DNA from: Parabacteroides sp. PF5-9
Lineage (GTDB): Bacteria; Bacteroidota; Bacteroidia; Bacteroidales; Tannerellaceae
Assembly: GCF_029893105.1 (NCBI RefSeq)
Contig: NZ_JARXWG010000004.1
Location: forward strand, 1 to 64,000
Length of the DNA: 64,000 nt
Direction: 5' to 3'
Numbering within the stretch: the stretch's first letter is position 1; every line of letters starts with the position of its first letter. The position numbers and the translations under genes are program-made. The notes under the pieces are model-generated. The model ran no database searches. It had not been told where the DNA came from and worked only from the letters and a program-made list of their open reading frames with translations. This document shows positions 1 through 7,521 of this stretch, one piece after another.

Positions 1-90
1 TCTTACCTGTTTTATTTCAGCCAGAACGACAAAAACAAAATTGCAACCGTGAAAGAAAATGGGGATTGTATTTCTATTCTGACGTATTAA
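1..90 (+). CDS. PepSY-like lipoprotein, 3' end only
   Basis: The first 90 bases are the last 29 codons and TAA stop of a gene cut by the window edge. The translated tail (SYLFYFSQNDKNKIATV, ending ISILTY) is identical in protein sequence to the C terminus of the lipoprotein encoded at 53159-54055 on the other strand, with only a few silent DNA differences. It is therefore inferred to be a paralogue: a secreted lipoprotein with PepSY-like beta domains and unknown function. Nothing upstream is visible, so length, signal peptide and promoter cannot be judged. Downstream, a 45-bp 3' untranslated block and a terminator also resemble those of the 53-kb copy. Confidence 0.8.
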   Translation, partial: SYLFYFSQNDKNKIATVKENGDCISILTY

Positions 91-118
91 AAAAATTGAA
101 TATCCTTAGATCATATAT

Positions 119-165
119 CAACAAAAAGAAAAAGTGTTGTTTTAAGATGTAAATCTTATTGAAAA
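119..165 (+). repeat. Left arm of inverted repeat: conserved 3'UTR block of PepSY-like genes
   Basis: The stretch ACAAAAAGAAAAAGTGTTG through TCTTATTGAAAA recurs almost perfectly on the minus strand at about 53088-53134. It contains a short hairpin, TAAGAT-gtaa-ATCTTA. With the coding end at 1-90 it forms one arm of an inverted repeat whose arms lie about 53 kb apart. Confidence 0.85.
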
Positions 166-173
166 GTGATGAT

Positions 174-207
174 CAGGCCGCTCCGCGAGGAGGGGCCTGG
201 TTTTTTT
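174..207 (+). terminator. Rho-independent terminator after the partial PepSY-like gene
   Basis: GC-rich hairpin CAGGCCGCTCC / GGAGGGGCCTG with one mismatch, followed by seven Ts. It ends the transcript of the partial gene at 1-90. Confidence 0.85.
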
Positions 208-353
208 GGTATGTATATGTCTCTTAAGTATTTTCGATTACTAGATAAAACACTCAAAAAGCAGATTACCGACAACTTATTGCTCTGAAATTTGTTATAT
301 GAATATAAATACAAAACCTCTATGAAATTTAAATGGGTAGAGATAAAGCTGAT

Positions 354-383
354 AAAAGGGTAATGATCGGGTTACCCTTTTTT
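354..383 (+). terminator. Second terminator-like hairpin upstream of gpmA
   Basis: AAAGGGTAA / TTACCCTTT with an 8-nt loop and a run of Ts. It lies between the partial gene and gpmA with no gene between the two hairpins, so it is either a back-up terminator or a structure in the gpmA leader. The rest of 208-480 shows nothing recognisable. Confidence 0.5.
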
Positions 384-480
384 CATTAAATACCTACAAA
401 TGGCTATTGATGTATGCCAACAAATAGGCTTACTTTATCCGTTGTTTCTATACGTGTATTATTCAATAAAATAATGACCT

Positions 481-1227
481 ATGAAAAGAATTGTTTTGCT
501 TCGACATGGCGAGAGTACCTGGAATAAAGAGAATCGTTTTACCGGCTGGACAGATGTGGATCTTACGGAAAAAGGGATCGAGGAGGCTATACGTGCCGGC
601 GCATTGATGAAAAAAGAGGGGTTTGCGTTTAGTAAAGCATACACTTCTTATCTGAAACGGGCGGTTAAAACATTAGACAATGTGTTGGATCAGTTGGATC
701 AGGACTGGATCCCGGTAGAAAAAAACTGGCGGCTGAATGAGAAACATTATGGCGACTTACAAGGATTGAATAAAAGCGAGACTGCCGAAAAATATGGAGA
801 TGAACAAGTATTGGTCTGGCGCCGGAGTTTTGATGTCGCACCCCATCCGTTGGGAGAAGAGGATCCGAGGAATCCCCGTTTTGAGGCCAGGTATGCGGAG
901 GTTTCGGATCACGAACTACCACGTACTGAATCTTTGAAAGATACGATAGAGCGGATATTGCCCTACTGGAAAGAAGTTATCTTCCCGAATCTACAGACGG
1001 CAGATGAATTGTTGGTGGTTGCCCACGGAAATAGTTTGCGGGGAATCATTAAACATTTAAAACAGATCCCTGATCAGGATATTGTCCACTTGAATTTACC
1101 GACGGCAGTCCCTTATGTGTTTGAATTTGATGAACGTTTTAATCTGATAAAAGATTATTTCCTGGGTGACCCGGATGAGATTAAAAAATTAATGGAAGCT
1201 GTCGCCAACCAAGGAAAGAAGAAGTGA
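481..1227 (+). CDS. gpmA: 2,3-bisphosphoglycerate-dependent phosphoglycerate mutase
   Basis: Interconverts 3- and 2-phosphoglycerate in glycolysis, in the cytoplasm. The 248-aa length is normal for the dPGM family. The phosphohistidine motif LLRHGEST places the catalytic His at residue 9. [14 protein letters not shown] follows, then the family block with Glu87 ([13 protein letters not shown]), and the second catalytic His at 182 (VAHGNSLRG). ATG at 481 gives the canonical N terminus [12 protein letters not shown]. The gene is monocistronic: it follows two hairpins and ends in a terminator shared with the convergent flavoprotein gene. Nothing odd. Confidence 0.97.
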   Translation: MKRIVLLRHGESTWNKENRFTGWTDVDLTEKGIEEAIRAGALMKKEGFAFSKAYTSYLKRAVKTLDNVLDQLDQDWIPVEKNWRLNEKHYGDLQGLNKSETAEKYGDEQVLVWRRSFDVAPHPLGEEDPRNPRFEARYAEVSDHELPRTESLKDTIERILPYWKEVIFPNLQTADELLVVAHGNSLRGIIKHLKQIPDQDIVHLNLPTAVPYVFEFDERFNLIKDYFLGDPDEIKKLMEAVANQGKKK

Positions 1228-1241
1228 CAGTTAATAGACTA

Positions 1242-1283
1242 AAAAGAAAACCCAGGTGCGAATAGCGACCTGGGTTTTCTTTT
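1242..1283. terminator. Bidirectional terminator between gpmA and the SQR-like gene
   Basis: Long stem AAAAGAAAACCCAGGT / ACCTGGGTTTTCTTTT with a 10-nt loop. T-runs on both strands let it serve both convergent genes. Confidence 0.9.
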
Positions 1284-1310
1284 ATCGGTATAATGTCGTT
1301 TCAGTCCGGC

Positions 1311-2684
1311 TTATGCTCTTCCCCGTAACATTCCGTAGAAATACATCGGTTTGAGTATATAGACCTTTAATAACCAGGCCAGCCACTGTTCTTTTGAGGT
1401 ATCCAATATTTGGAAAGGGAATGAAGTGTCCGGCTCTTTATTGTAGTCGAATTCACACAGGATGACATGTCCGTAATCGGTCACGATCGGGCAAGCGGCA
1501 TACCCGTTGTATTTTTCCTGTGGGGCTTTCCCTTCCATTAAGGCAATCAGGTTTTTTGCTGCAACAGGAACCTGCATACGTATAGCCGCTGAGGTTTTAC
1601 TGGTAGGCACCCCGGCAACATCACCCAAAGAGATTATATTGGAGTAAGTGGGATGAACCAAAGTCTCTTTATCGACCATCACCCACCCATCAATAGCCAG
1701 GCTGCCTTCCTGCCAACTCAGACCCGATTCGAATACAAAGTCGGGAGCAGACATCGGTGGTGTAAAATGCAGAAAATCATACTCACGGCTGAATGGCTCG
1801 ATAATGAGTTCATCCCCTTTCGTTTCCCGTTTTTCAAAATAAGCCCGTTTGGCCAAGGTATCTACCCCTTTCAACCGGACGTTTAAATGGATAGGCACAT
1901 TCCGTTCTTCGTAGATTTCCAATAAACGGGGGGTATAATAAGGGACATCGTACAGCTGTTTGGATGCGGTAAAGAAATCGAGCGAGACCTTTTCGCGTGT
2001 TTTTTGTTTGCGGGTATAATCCTCCGTCAACAGACAGATCTTCTTAGGTGCTCCACCACATTTATGTTTGGTGTAGGTATCTGTATAAAGTCCTTGTCCG
2101 CCTGTTTCCGAAAAAGCCTGTATCGCTTTCCATGTTTTCTGTGCACCCTCAAAGTCATAGATACAATGTGCGTTCCCTTCTCCCAACCGGTTATAATCGA
2201 TCCCTTCGACTTTATGCCAGTTGATCTGCAATCCGGGGGTGAGTACCAAAAAATCGTAAGGAACGATCGTATTGTCGGAAGTCACCACCTTGTTGGCGGC
2301 CGGATCAAGCGCCTTTACGGTATCTTTGATCCATTTAACCCCTTTAGGGATATACGTTTTCTGTTCTTTCCATACTTCATCCGGCTGATAAACGCCTGAA
2401 GCGATGAGCGTAAATCCCGGTTGATAATATTGGCGATCGGAGGGATCTATTAAAGTAATGTCGGGATCATCCAGCCAGCGATTCAAACGAGCAGCCATAC
2501 TCAGACCGGCCGCTCCGCCCCCGATAATCACAATACGCCCTTTTGCTTTACTTGAAAATGCTTTTGCTTCGTGAACTCCTGTGAAAGAAAGAATGCCTGC
2601 TGCCGACATGAGTTTAAAGAATTGTCTCCGGTTAATTTCTCCTCGTTCTAATTTGTTTACATACTGTTTCAGTTGATTGATCAT
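1311..2684 (-). CDS. Tat-exported sulfide:quinone oxidoreductase-like flavoprotein
   Basis: A 457-aa FAD-dependent pyridine nucleotide-disulfide oxidoreductase of the sulfide:quinone oxidoreductase / flavocytochrome c sulfide dehydrogenase group. The N terminus carries a twin-arginine signal (NRRQFFKLMSAAGI, residues about 18-31) ending near EAKA. The FAD-binding fold begins at IVIIGGGAAGLS (about residue 51). Candidate redox cysteines lie in NAHCIYD, KHKCGGAPKK and AACPIVTDYG, in the order found in SQRs. Such enzymes oxidise sulfide and pass electrons to quinone; the physiological substrate here is inferred. The Tat signal puts it on the periplasmic face. The C terminus (LAWLLKVYILKPMYFYG) may bind the membrane. 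A -7 box (TAAATTTG) lies at 2735-2742 and repeat copy A is just upstream. Confidence 0.8.
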   Translation of the reverse strand: MINQLKQYVNKLERGEINRRQFFKLMSAAGILSFTGVHEAKAFSSKAKGRIVIIGGGAAGLSMAARLNRWLDDPDITLIDPSDRQYYQPGFTLIASGVYQPDEVWKEQKTYIPKGVKWIKDTVKALDPAANKVVTSDNTIVPYDFLVLTPGLQINWHKVEGIDYNRLGEGNAHCIYDFEGAQKTWKAIQAFSETGGQGLYTDTYTKHKCGGAPKKICLLTEDYTRKQKTREKVSLDFFTASKQLYDVPYYTPRLLEIYEERNVPIHLNVRLKGVDTLAKRAYFEKRETKGDELIIEPFSREYDFLHFTPPMSAPDFVFESGLSWQEGSLAIDGWVMVDKETLVHPTYSNIISLGDVAGVPTSKTSAAIRMQVPVAAKNLIALMEGKAPQEKYNGYAACPIVTDYGHVILCEFDYNKEPDTSFPFQILDTSKEQWLAWLLKVYILKPMYFYGMLRGRA

Positions 2685-2734
2685 GTTCTTTTGTTTAGTC
2701 TAAAGATTTTTGTCGTTCTTATTTATTCGGATGA

Positions 2735-2742
2735 CAAATTTA
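2735..2742 (-). promoter_or_regulatory. -7 element upstream of the SQR-like gene
   Basis: TAAATTTG on the minus strand matches TAnnTTTG about 50 nt before the start codon. No -33 box is obvious at the usual spacing. It lies about 65 bp downstream of the end of repeat copy A. Confidence 0.55.
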
Positions 2743-2805
2743 CATAAAAATGGTGATTTATGGGTGTGCTTTAACAAAAAAATTGGGATAAGGGGCTTGA
2801 TTACA

Positions 2806-3249
2806 AACTGTCAATTTGAGCAACTTGTCAATTTACCCCCTCCGAGAATCGTCTATTTGAATCATAGCGTGAAGCAGTCAGAAAAAACGACAAGGATTTG
2901 ACGTTTATTTTTTAATGACCACTTGATTTTCATTCGCTAATGTCTATTTTAGTGAGATGAAAAAAATGGCCATTCCGGGAAAAATCAGCCGGTTTCCGAT
3001 CCCTTTTTTCGACTGTTTTAGGCTCTTAAAATAATGATGCTGATGATTTGTTTGAACTATTTAGATGTCTCTTCAAGGTTATCTGCATCATTTAAAAAAT
3101 TACCTGGATAAAATGGGCGGGTGAACCAGAACAAAATGTACAAAAATGCCTGTCTTTTGCCCAAAAAGCCCGGAAATACTCTCTGGTTGACTAAAAACAG
3201 CCAAAGTGTGCGTTAGCTAAAAATGTGATTTTAGCCGTTTATGTTACAA
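2806..3249 (-). repeat. Copy A of the ~440-bp promoter-proximal repeat
   Basis: Non-coding. Read on the minus strand it begins with TAACATAAAC, runs through GTTTTTAGTCAACCAGAG (3181-3198), a block with ATGATGCAGATAAC and ATCATCAGCATCATT (about 3023-3095), and ends with GGGGGTAAATTGACAAGTTGCT (ending about 2819). The same ordered blocks occur at 22806-23240 and from 63735 to the window end. This copy fills most of the 2685-3410 gap and lies upstream of, and in the same orientation as, the SQR-like gene. No open reading frame is conserved between copies. Confidence 0.75.
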
Positions 3250-3348
3250 TACGATTGTTTTATTGAACAAAATGACAAAACCGAAACTCCTCGAATTTTC
3301 CGGTTTATTCGGATGTTTTTCAGATCAGACTTCATGTTGGAACAATAA

Positions 3349-3387
3349 AAAAACCGGAATATACATTATGTGTACATTCCGGTTTTG
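3349..3387 (-). terminator. Terminator of the oad operon
   Basis: Stem AAACCGGAATGTAC / GTATATTCCGGTTT (read on the minus strand, one mismatch) followed by a T-run. It lies 24 bp after the oadB stop. Confidence 0.9.
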
Positions 3388-3410
3388 TATGAAATACTTT
3401 TATTTCTGTT

Positions 3411-4646
3411 TTATCCTAAGAAAGAAATCAGTACCCCTGCAGCAACTGCCGAGCCGATAACTCCTGAGATGTTACTGGCCATACAGTATTGAAGGACATG
3501 GTTCTTCGGATCGTGTTTAAGTGCAATTTCGTTGGCAACACGTGAAGCCATAGGGACTGCACTGAGGCCCGTTGCGCCAATCAGCGGATTGATTTTCTTT
3601 TTGGTAAACAGGTTCACCAGTTTTACCATAAAGATTCCTCCGGAGATAGATAATGCAAAGGCCAGGAACCCCCCGACGATGATGCCTATTGTTGTCCAGT
3701 TCAGGAATGCCTCAGCTGTCATGGTTGCGCCTACGCATAATCCTAAGAATACGGTAGCCGTATTCATAATACTGTTTGAAATTGTGTCGAATAAACGGAA
3801 AACGGAAGAACCGACCTCTTTAATCAGGTTCCCGAACATCAACATACCAATCAAAGGAACAGCACTCGGAACGAACAATGCAACAACGATTGTGACAGCT
3901 ATCGGGAAAATAATTTTAAGCACCGTCATGTTCTTGATTTCAGTGTCAGAGGGGAATTTCTTTTCCTGATCTTTCATATTAATCATCAACTCCTTTTTAG
4001 AGCAGAACAGATTAACCACTAAAGGAACAATGACCGGCACTAACGCCATATACGAATAAGCAGCAATCGCGATAGGTCCTAACAGATGAGGAGCCAGTTT
4101 GATCGTGGTGAATATAGCCGTTGGTCCGTCAGCACCTCCGATAATACCCAGTGAAGCAGCTTCTTGCGGGGTGAATCCCATTAGAATAGCAGCGAGCAAT
4201 ACCGTAAAGATTCCTAATTGTGCTGCGGCTCCGAAAATCGATAAGCGAAGGTTACGCAACATCGGTCCGAAATCGGTTAAGGCACCTACTCCCATAAAGA
4301 TGACAGGTGGCAAAAATCCGGTCTTGATCAGCATATAATAGAGGAAGTTCATAATCCCCATCTCATGTGCAATATCATGCAGCGGCATTTCCCAGATATT
4401 CCGGGTCACTCCATGTATGTTGATCAACCCATTCTCATCGGCTTGAATTACTCCCATCTCGCCTCCCGGAAAATTCGCAAGTAAAACTCCGAAAGCAATG
4501 GGGATCAATAACAACGGTTCGTATTGTTTCTTTATACCCAGATAAAGCAACAGCAGGGCAAGCACATACATGATCAAGAACTGCGGTTCAGCAATAATAT
4601 TGCTGAACGCAGTCATATCATATAGTTTGGCAAATATATCTCCCAT
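3411..4646 (-). CDS. oadB: Na+-translocating decarboxylase beta subunit
   Basis: A 411-aa integral membrane subunit of the oxaloacetate / methylmalonyl-CoA decarboxylase sodium pump family. It decarboxylates carboxybiotin and couples this to Na+ export. It is strongly hydrophobic with many membrane spans. Family-typical blocks include ALTDFGPMLRNL, IIGGADGPTAIFTT and NPLIGATGLSAVPMASRVAN. Its ATG overlaps the oadA stop by one base (TAATG), so translation is probably coupled. It is the last gene of oadG-oadA-oadB and is followed by a strong terminator. The sequence alone does not separate the oxaloacetate from the methylmalonyl-CoA version; the OadA partner favours oxaloacetate. Confidence 0.93.
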   Translation of the reverse strand: MGDIFAKLYDMTAFSNIIAEPQFLIMYVLALLLLYLGIKKQYEPLLLIPIAFGVLLANFPGGEMGVIQADENGLINIHGVTRNIWEMPLHDIAHEMGIMNFLYYMLIKTGFLPPVIFMGVGALTDFGPMLRNLRLSIFGAAAQLGIFTVLLAAILMGFTPQEAASLGIIGGADGPTAIFTTIKLAPHLLGPIAIAAYSYMALVPVIVPLVVNLFCSKKELMINMKDQEKKFPSDTEIKNMTVLKIIFPIAVTIVVALFVPSAVPLIGMLMFGNLIKEVGSSVFRLFDTISNSIMNTATVFLGLCVGATMTAEAFLNWTTIGIIVGGFLAFALSISGGIFMVKLVNLFTKKKINPLIGATGLSAVPMASRVANEIALKHDPKNHVLQYCMASNISGVIGSAVAAGVLISFLG

Positions 4647-6547
4647 TATTGTATGGTCATTAATACGTCATCTTCAGATACCGAGTCTCCGGAAGCGGGT
4701 AATATCGCCGTGATTGTTCCGCTAAATTCTGAACGTACAGCGTTGTAGGTCTTCATCGCTTCGATATAACAAAGCAAATCACCTTCTTTTACCACGTCGC
4801 CCACTTTCAATGGGGTCTCAGAGGCATTTTTCACCATAAAGAATTTCCCTTCGAGTGGAGATAAGACCTCTTGTCCGGCTCCGGGTGCCGCTGCTGGAGC
4901 CGCTGCCGGTTGAGCGGGGGCTTGGGCTGGTGAAGCCGGAGCAGTTGTTGCTGCATCACCAAAAGCAACAGTAACACGATACGGTTGACCGTTTACATCT
5001 ACATTCATCACCTGTGGCGTTGTCGGTAAGCCAATAACCGCAGGAGCAGAAGCAGCTTCTTGAACCGGCTGGCCGGCTTTCGCTTTTTCGGCTTTACGGG
5101 TGGCCACATCTGCAACGAATTCTACTTTTGCTTTTCCCGAACGATACGCTTCGTATTGAGCCGGGTGCATTGCATATTCAAACAGTTCTTCATCATCTTC
5201 ACCTGTTTCCCACTGTTTTTCATTCATCAACTTGCGATATTTATCCAGTGCATCCGGATAGTTATCCTGTGGGTTACCTGTAAAGAATTCGCGACCTTCT
5301 GCTTTGGCCTTTTCAATAATTTCAGGGGCCAATGGGCCGGGCAGTCTTCCTGCTTTTCCTAATATCATATCCCAGATATCATCAGCAATCATACTCCAGC
5401 GCGCTTTTCCTTTTTCCATTTGCATCACATTCATTAAAGCCAGATTTTTCACATACTGACTGAATGGAGTAACCAATGGGGGATAACCAATGCGTGGCCA
5501 TACATAAGCTACTTCGTCGAACAACTTGATCAATAATTGATCTTGCGACATCAACGGCTTATTATTTTTTATGTTATTTTTATTGATAGTCTCCAGATTC
5601 TTTTCCAAATCGGCCATCAAACTTCCCATCATACCGCCAGGTAGTCCCGGACCAATAAGCAAGGAGTTCATCAAACGATTTTTCGGACTGATATACAAGC
5701 CTAAGAAATCATCCATATCTTCCTGGATCATGGAACGTACCTTCATATAGGCTTCCATATTGATCTCCGGAACTTTATAACCAGCGTCTTTCAACATGGC
5801 CTGTACGGTGAGCAGGTCGGCATGACCGGTTCCCCAGGATAACGGTTCCATACCCACATCGATATAGTCGCAACCGGCATTACATACTTCCAGAATAGAA
5901 GCTACGTTGAAACCCGGTCCGGCATGACTGTGATATTGGATAGGTATCTCAGGATGTTTTTCTTTGATGTTTTTAACAATCTGACCCAATGAATACGGAC
6001 GTCCGATACCTGCCATATCTTTGATACAGATTTCGTCGGCACCGAGTTCAATTAATTCCAAGGCCATCTTAGTATAATACTCTACTGTATGGATCGGAGA
6101 GTGGGTAATACTCAAGGCGCATTGCGAAATCATTCCTGCCGCCTTGGCATATTTGATCGACGGAGCAATGTTGCGGATATCATTCAATCCACAGAATGTA
6201 CGTGCGATATCTGTTCCTTGTGCTTTTTTTACTTTATAGAATAATTGACGAACATCGTCGGGCACCGGACTCATGCGTAATCCATTGAGTGCACGGTCTA
6301 ACATATGTGTTTGTATGCCTGCTTCGTGGAAAGGTTTTGTCCATTCGCGAACAGCTTTATTGGGATTTTCTCCAAAAAGTAAATTTACTTGCTCAAATCC
6401 CCCGCCGTTTGTCTCAACGCGAGCAAAACAACCCATCTCTATAATTGCGGGAGCAACCCTGGTTAGTTGGTCTACGCGTGGAACATATTTTCCGGCAGAT
6501 TGCCACATGTCTCTATAGACCAAACTGAATTTGATTTCTCTTTTCAT
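4646..6547 (-). CDS. oadA: Oxaloacetate decarboxylase alpha subunit (carboxyltransferase plus biotin carrier)
   Basis: A 633-aa cytoplasmic subunit that moves the carboxyl group of oxaloacetate to biotin. Order: an HMGL-like TIM-barrel carboxyltransferase (about 1-300; early MKREIKFSLVYRDMWQS, ICIKDMAG, and the metal-site segment QYHSHAGPG), a conserved PYC/OADA domain (about 300-480), an Ala/Pro-rich flexible linker (about 534-560), and a C-terminal biotinyl domain with EAMKTYN, biotin-accepting Lys at about residue 599. The motif has Thr where the commonest form has Met (EAMKM). The Met start at 6547 suits the family. It lies 27 bp after oadG and overlaps oadB. A pyruvate carboxylase B-like role is the main alternative, less likely with oadB and oadG attached. 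Confidence 0.92.
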   Translation of the reverse strand: MKREIKFSLVYRDMWQSAGKYVPRVDQLTRVAPAIIEMGCFARVETNGGGFEQVNLLFGENPNKAVREWTKPFHEAGIQTHMLDRALNGLRMSPVPDDVRQLFYKVKKAQGTDIARTFCGLNDIRNIAPSIKYAKAAGMISQCALSITHSPIHTVEYYTKMALELIELGADEICIKDMAGIGRPYSLGQIVKNIKEKHPEIPIQYHSHAGPGFNVASILEVCNAGCDYIDVGMEPLSWGTGHADLLTVQAMLKDAGYKVPEINMEAYMKVRSMIQEDMDDFLGLYISPKNRLMNSLLIGPGLPGGMMGSLMADLEKNLETINKNNIKNNKPLMSQDQLLIKLFDEVAYVWPRIGYPPLVTPFSQYVKNLALMNVMQMEKGKARWSMIADDIWDMILGKAGRLPGPLAPEIIEKAKAEGREFFTGNPQDNYPDALDKYRKLMNEKQWETGEDDEELFEYAMHPAQYEAYRSGKAKVEFVADVATRKAEKAKAGQPVQEAASAPAVIGLPTTPQVMNVDVNGQPYRVTVAFGDAATTAPASPAQAPAQPAAAPAAAPGAGQEVLSPLEGKFFMVKNASETPLKVGDVVKEGDLLCYIEAMKTYNAVRSEFSGTITAILPASGDSVSEDDVLMTIQ

Positions 6548-6574
6548 GTTATTAAATTAAATATATCTAATTGT

Positions 6575-6850
6575 TTATTTCTTTTCAATCTTTGTTACTT
6601 TCCCTTGTCCTCCTGTCAGAAAACTTACAGCAGAAATAATAGCGGCTGCCTCCTGGTGGGGTACTGTTCCGGCTGGCGCAATCGTTTTGGCTTGAACCGG
6701 CGCCTGTTTCTTCACAACAGCCTCTTCCGGTGCATATTTATTTACTGCAACAATAAGTCCTTTCCCAAGGTAAATAACTATTAAAAGAATTGCAAATACA
6801 GTAGTCATACCGACTACCATGAGTAAAAGTCCTGTCTCGATGTTTTCCAT
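6575..6850 (-). CDS. oadG: Oxaloacetate decarboxylase gamma subunit
   Basis: A small 91-aa subunit with one N-terminal membrane span (GLLLMVVGMTTVFAILLIVIY, about residues 7-27) and a cytosolic tail containing a Pro/Ala-rich stretch. Both are typical of OadG/SpcG proteins that hold the alpha and beta subunits together. It is the first gene of the operon. A -7 box TAAGTTTG lies at 6929-6936 on the minus strand, leaving a leader of about 70 nt. Identification rests on topology and position as much as on sequence. Confidence 0.88.
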   Translation of the reverse strand: MENIETGLLLMVVGMTTVFAILLIVIYLGKGLIVAVNKYAPEEAVVKKQAPVQAKTIAPAGTVPHQEAAAIISAVSFLTGGQGKVTKIEKK

Positions 6851-6928
6851 ATATTACTTCAATTGTGAGGAGCTAAAACAGAATATACGTTTGAATTGGT
6901 ACAATTTTAGCCAAATTAAAAACAGTCG

Positions 6929-6936
6929 CAAACTTA
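6929..6936 (-). promoter_or_regulatory. -7 element of the oad operon
   Basis: TAAGTTTG on the minus strand, matching TAnnTTTG, about 80 bp before oadG. No clear -33 TTTG. Confidence 0.55.
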
Positions 6937-7275
6937 CTTATTTCTACCTATTCATCCTAATGACTAGCTATTAAAAAAATAAAAAAAACGAAGAAGTTGT
7001 TAACAAAATATTTTTGTTTGAAAGGGAAAGACGGTGTTTTATGACAAATCTCAATCAAAAGCATCTGCAAAACAAAAAACTATCATATTTGCAGTTTTTT
7101 AACCCATTTTTTACTAATAAAGGCATTATCTTAAGTCGAATCACTCCGAAAATTGACCCGTTGCTTACACAATGTCACGTCTTATCAAGAAAACACTTTG
7201 CACAAATCAAGGCGTAAAAAAGAGCATTTTTCAAGGGAAGAAGTCGTAAAAGTGAAAAATATGTTTCAAAAATAC

Positions 7276-7304
7276 ATTGTTATATAAATTTTTCATTATT
7301 TTTG
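7276..7304 (+). promoter_or_regulatory. Promoter of the susC/susD pair
   Basis: ATTG (7276-7279), a 17-bp spacer and TATTTTTG (7297-7304) fit the Bacteroidetes -33/-7 pattern. The predicted start site leaves a leader of about 210 nt before susC, long enough for post-transcriptional control. Confidence 0.6.
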
Positions 7305-7521
7305 CAAACAAACAACAAATACTAAGTGATAAGACAAGCCGCATGAATTGTTGAAGTTGATCAGTGTAAATCTCAATTAACGCATTATTCTAAATCTTTT
7401 TCGCCACCTATATATAATAATGTCTGACTTAATTGAAACGGAGCCAAATTCGAAGCGTCATCACTTACTTCAAAGCTTAATATTAGTATTGTATAATTAT
7501 TGTAAAACAAAAAATGTGTCT

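Larger units (their letters stand above)
6851..7521. other. Divergent intergenic region between oadG and susC
   Basis: AT-rich and non-coding as far as can be seen. It holds the oadG -7 box (6929-6936, minus) and the susC promoter (7276-7304, plus). Otherwise nothing convincing; a 67-codon open frame at 7014-7217 has no credible protein features. Confidence 0.6.

Noticed and set aside
2710-2901. 63-codon open frame in repeat copy A
   Set aside because: Antisense to the repeat and across the SQR-like -7 box; no protein features and not conserved in copy B.
7150-7170. Possible degenerate end of the 440-bp repeat before susC
   Set aside because: AAATTGACCCGTTGCT resembles the end block of copy A (AAATTGACAAGTTGCT), but none of the other blocks are present upstream, so a chance match cannot be excluded.
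7014-7217. 67-codon open frame between oadG and susC
   Set aside because: No signal peptide, domain or conserved pattern; its end lies near the susC promoter in AT-rich intergenic DNA.
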